A stretch of DNA of 64,000 nt. It comes from Hyphomicrobiales bacterium. Lineage in GTDB: Bacteria > Pseudomonadota > Alphaproteobacteria > Rhizobiales > Beijerinckiaceae. The stretch is taken from assembly GCA_930633495.1 (NCBI GenBank), contig CAKNFJ010000001.1, positions 620,001-684,000 on the forward strand, written 5' to 3'. The notes under the pieces are model-generated. The model ran no database searches, was not told where the DNA came from, and saw only the letters and a list, made by a program, of their open reading frames with translations. Below are positions 62,975 to 64,000 of this stretch, piece after piece (the first letter of the stretch is position 1; every line of letters starts with the position of its first letter). The position numbers were made by a program, and so were the translations under genes.

Positions 62975-64000
62975 CTATTCGGCCGCGAGCTGGAAACCGG
63001 GCGTCGAACGGGAGAGCGCCAGCTCCTCCTCGTCCATCTCGGCCGGAATCGCCTCGAACAGCGGCGTCGACAGATAGCGCTCGCCGGTGTCCGGCAGCAT
63101 GCATAGAATGACGGAGCCCGCCTGCGCCGTCTCGGCGACCTGCCGGGCGATGCCGAAGCTCGCGCCGCCGGAGATGCCGGTGAAGATGCCTTCCTTACGC
63201 GCCAGCAGCCGCGCCCATTCGATCGCCTTCGCGCCGGCGATCGGGATCAGCTCGTCATAGTAGTTCTCGTCGATCGCCTCCTGCAGCACGTCGGGGATGA
63301 AATCCGGCGTCCAGCCCTGGATCGGGTGCGGCTCGAAGGCGGGATGGGTGGCGGCCGGTGCCCCTCCCCGTCCGCGCTGCTGCGCATGCCCGCTGCCGAT
63401 CAACTGCGCGTTCGCGGGTTCGCTGAGGACGATCTTCGTCTCCGGCCGCTCGCGCCGGAGCGCCCGCGCCACACCGACGACCGTGCCGCCGGTGCCATAG
63501 CCGGTGACGAAATAGTCGAGGCGCGACCCGGCGAAATCGCCGAGGATCTCGCGGCCGGTGGTCGCCTCGTGGATCGCGGCGTTGGCCCTGGTCTCGAACT
63601 GGCGGGCGAGGAACCAGCCGTTCTTCTGCGCCAGCTCGACAGCCTTCAGATACATGCCAAAGCCCTTCTGCGCGCGCGGCGTCAACACGACCTTCGCACC
63701 CAGCATCCGCATCAGCCGGCGGCGCTCGACTGAGAAGCTGTCGGCCATGGTGACGACGAGCGGGTAGCCTTTCTGCGCACAGACCATGGCAAGCCCTATG
63801 CCGGTATTGCCGCTCGTCGCCTCGACCACGGTCTGGCCGGGCCTCAAGCTGCCATCGCGCTCGGCTTCTTCGATGATGGCGACGGCCAACCTGTCCTTGA
63901 CCGAGGCGGCAGGATTGAAGAACTCGGCCTTCGCGTAGATCGTGGCGTGGTCGACACCCAGATTGTTGATGCGGATCACCGGCGTATCGCCGATCGTGTC
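62975..64000 (-). CDS. cysK: Cysteine synthase A (5' end beyond the window)
   Basis: The C-terminal 341 residues of O-acetylserine sulfhydrylase; translation continues in frame through the window edge and the missing N-terminus should be only a few residues, since the visible end reads DTIGDTPVIRINNLG. The PLP-lysine motif NPAASVKDRLAVAII, the phosphate loop TSGNTGIGLAM and substrate loop ITGISGGASFGIARQ are intact. It forms L-cysteine from O-acetylserine and sulfide. A short insertion before the usual HPIQGWTPDFIP segment is rich in Gly and Ala. Confidence 0.93.
   Translation of the reverse strand, partial: DTIGDTPVIRINNLGVDHATIYAKAEFFNPAASVKDRLAVAIIEEAERDGSLRPGQTVVEATSGNTGIGLAMVCAQKGYPLVVTMADSFSVERRRLMRMLGAKVVLTPRAQKGFGMYLKAVELAQKNGWFLARQFETRANAAIHEATTGREILGDFAGSRLDYFVTGYGTGGTVVGVARALRRERPETKIVLSEPANAQLIGSGHAQQRGRGGAPAATHPAFEPHPIQGWTPDFIPDVLQEAIDENYYDELIPIAGAKAIEWARLLARKEGIFTGISGGASFGIARQVAETAQAGSVILCMLPDTGERYLSTPLFEAIPAEMDEEELALSRSTPGFQLAAE

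Overview
This is a GC-rich (roughly two-thirds G+C by eye) chromosomal segment from an alphaproteobacterium, most likely of the order Hyphomicrobiales (Bosea-like is my guess). The evidence is the mix of gene families, the strong third-position GC bias that produces long opposite-strand shadow frames, and two copies of a palindromic intergenic repeat of a type I associate with that order. I see no rRNA, tRNA, CRISPR, prophage or insertion sequence. The right edge cuts through a cysteine synthase gene.

Region 1 (1-12 kb) is nitrogen scavenging from purines. A minus-strand operon gcl-hyi-glxR-allC converts glyoxylate to glycerate and opens allantoate; a divergent LysR regulator faces it. Next is uraD, an exported transthyretin-like protein, cytoplasmic uraH and an orphan NMT1-type binding protein, with a second divergent LysR gene and an MFS transporter. 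The uraD/LysR and MFS promoters share a 12-base AT-rich motif at the same distance from uraD and the MFS gene, so both probably answer to one regulator.

Region 2 (12-18 kb) is envelope and signalling genes: a lipocalin lipoprotein, a translationally coupled pair of small membrane proteins, a metallophosphoesterase joined to a Ser/Thr kinase-universal stress protein fusion, and a diguanylate cyclase with two tandem sensor modules.

Region 3 (18.5-28.3 kb) is a minus-strand cluster: NCS2-type permease, ankyrin/TPR protein, allH, fdrA(allF), allG and carbamate kinase, with a divergent PucR regulator. This is the oxamate carbamoyltransferase route, which yields ATP from an oxalurate-type intermediate of allantoin breakdown.

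Region 4 (28.3-47.6 kb) holds three separate peptide/opine-type ABC importers, each with a binding protein and two permeases but none with an ATPase. They are mixed with catabolic enzymes (two D-2-hydroxyacid dehydrogenases, a cytosine-deaminase-type amidohydrolase, a DadA-like FAD oxidoreductase, an omega-aminotransferase) and two XRE-cupin regulators.

Region 5 (47.9-64 kb) contains a secreted arylsulfatase, a small membrane protein, and an AraC regulator divergent from a two-gene unit: a secreted protein with an AprI/Inh-type protease-inhibitor domain followed five bases later by a 2110-residue glycine-rich autotransporter. Kup potassium transporter, a PLP decarboxylase and cysK (partial) follow. 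The inhibitor-autotransporter pair is my best candidate for an undescribed system.
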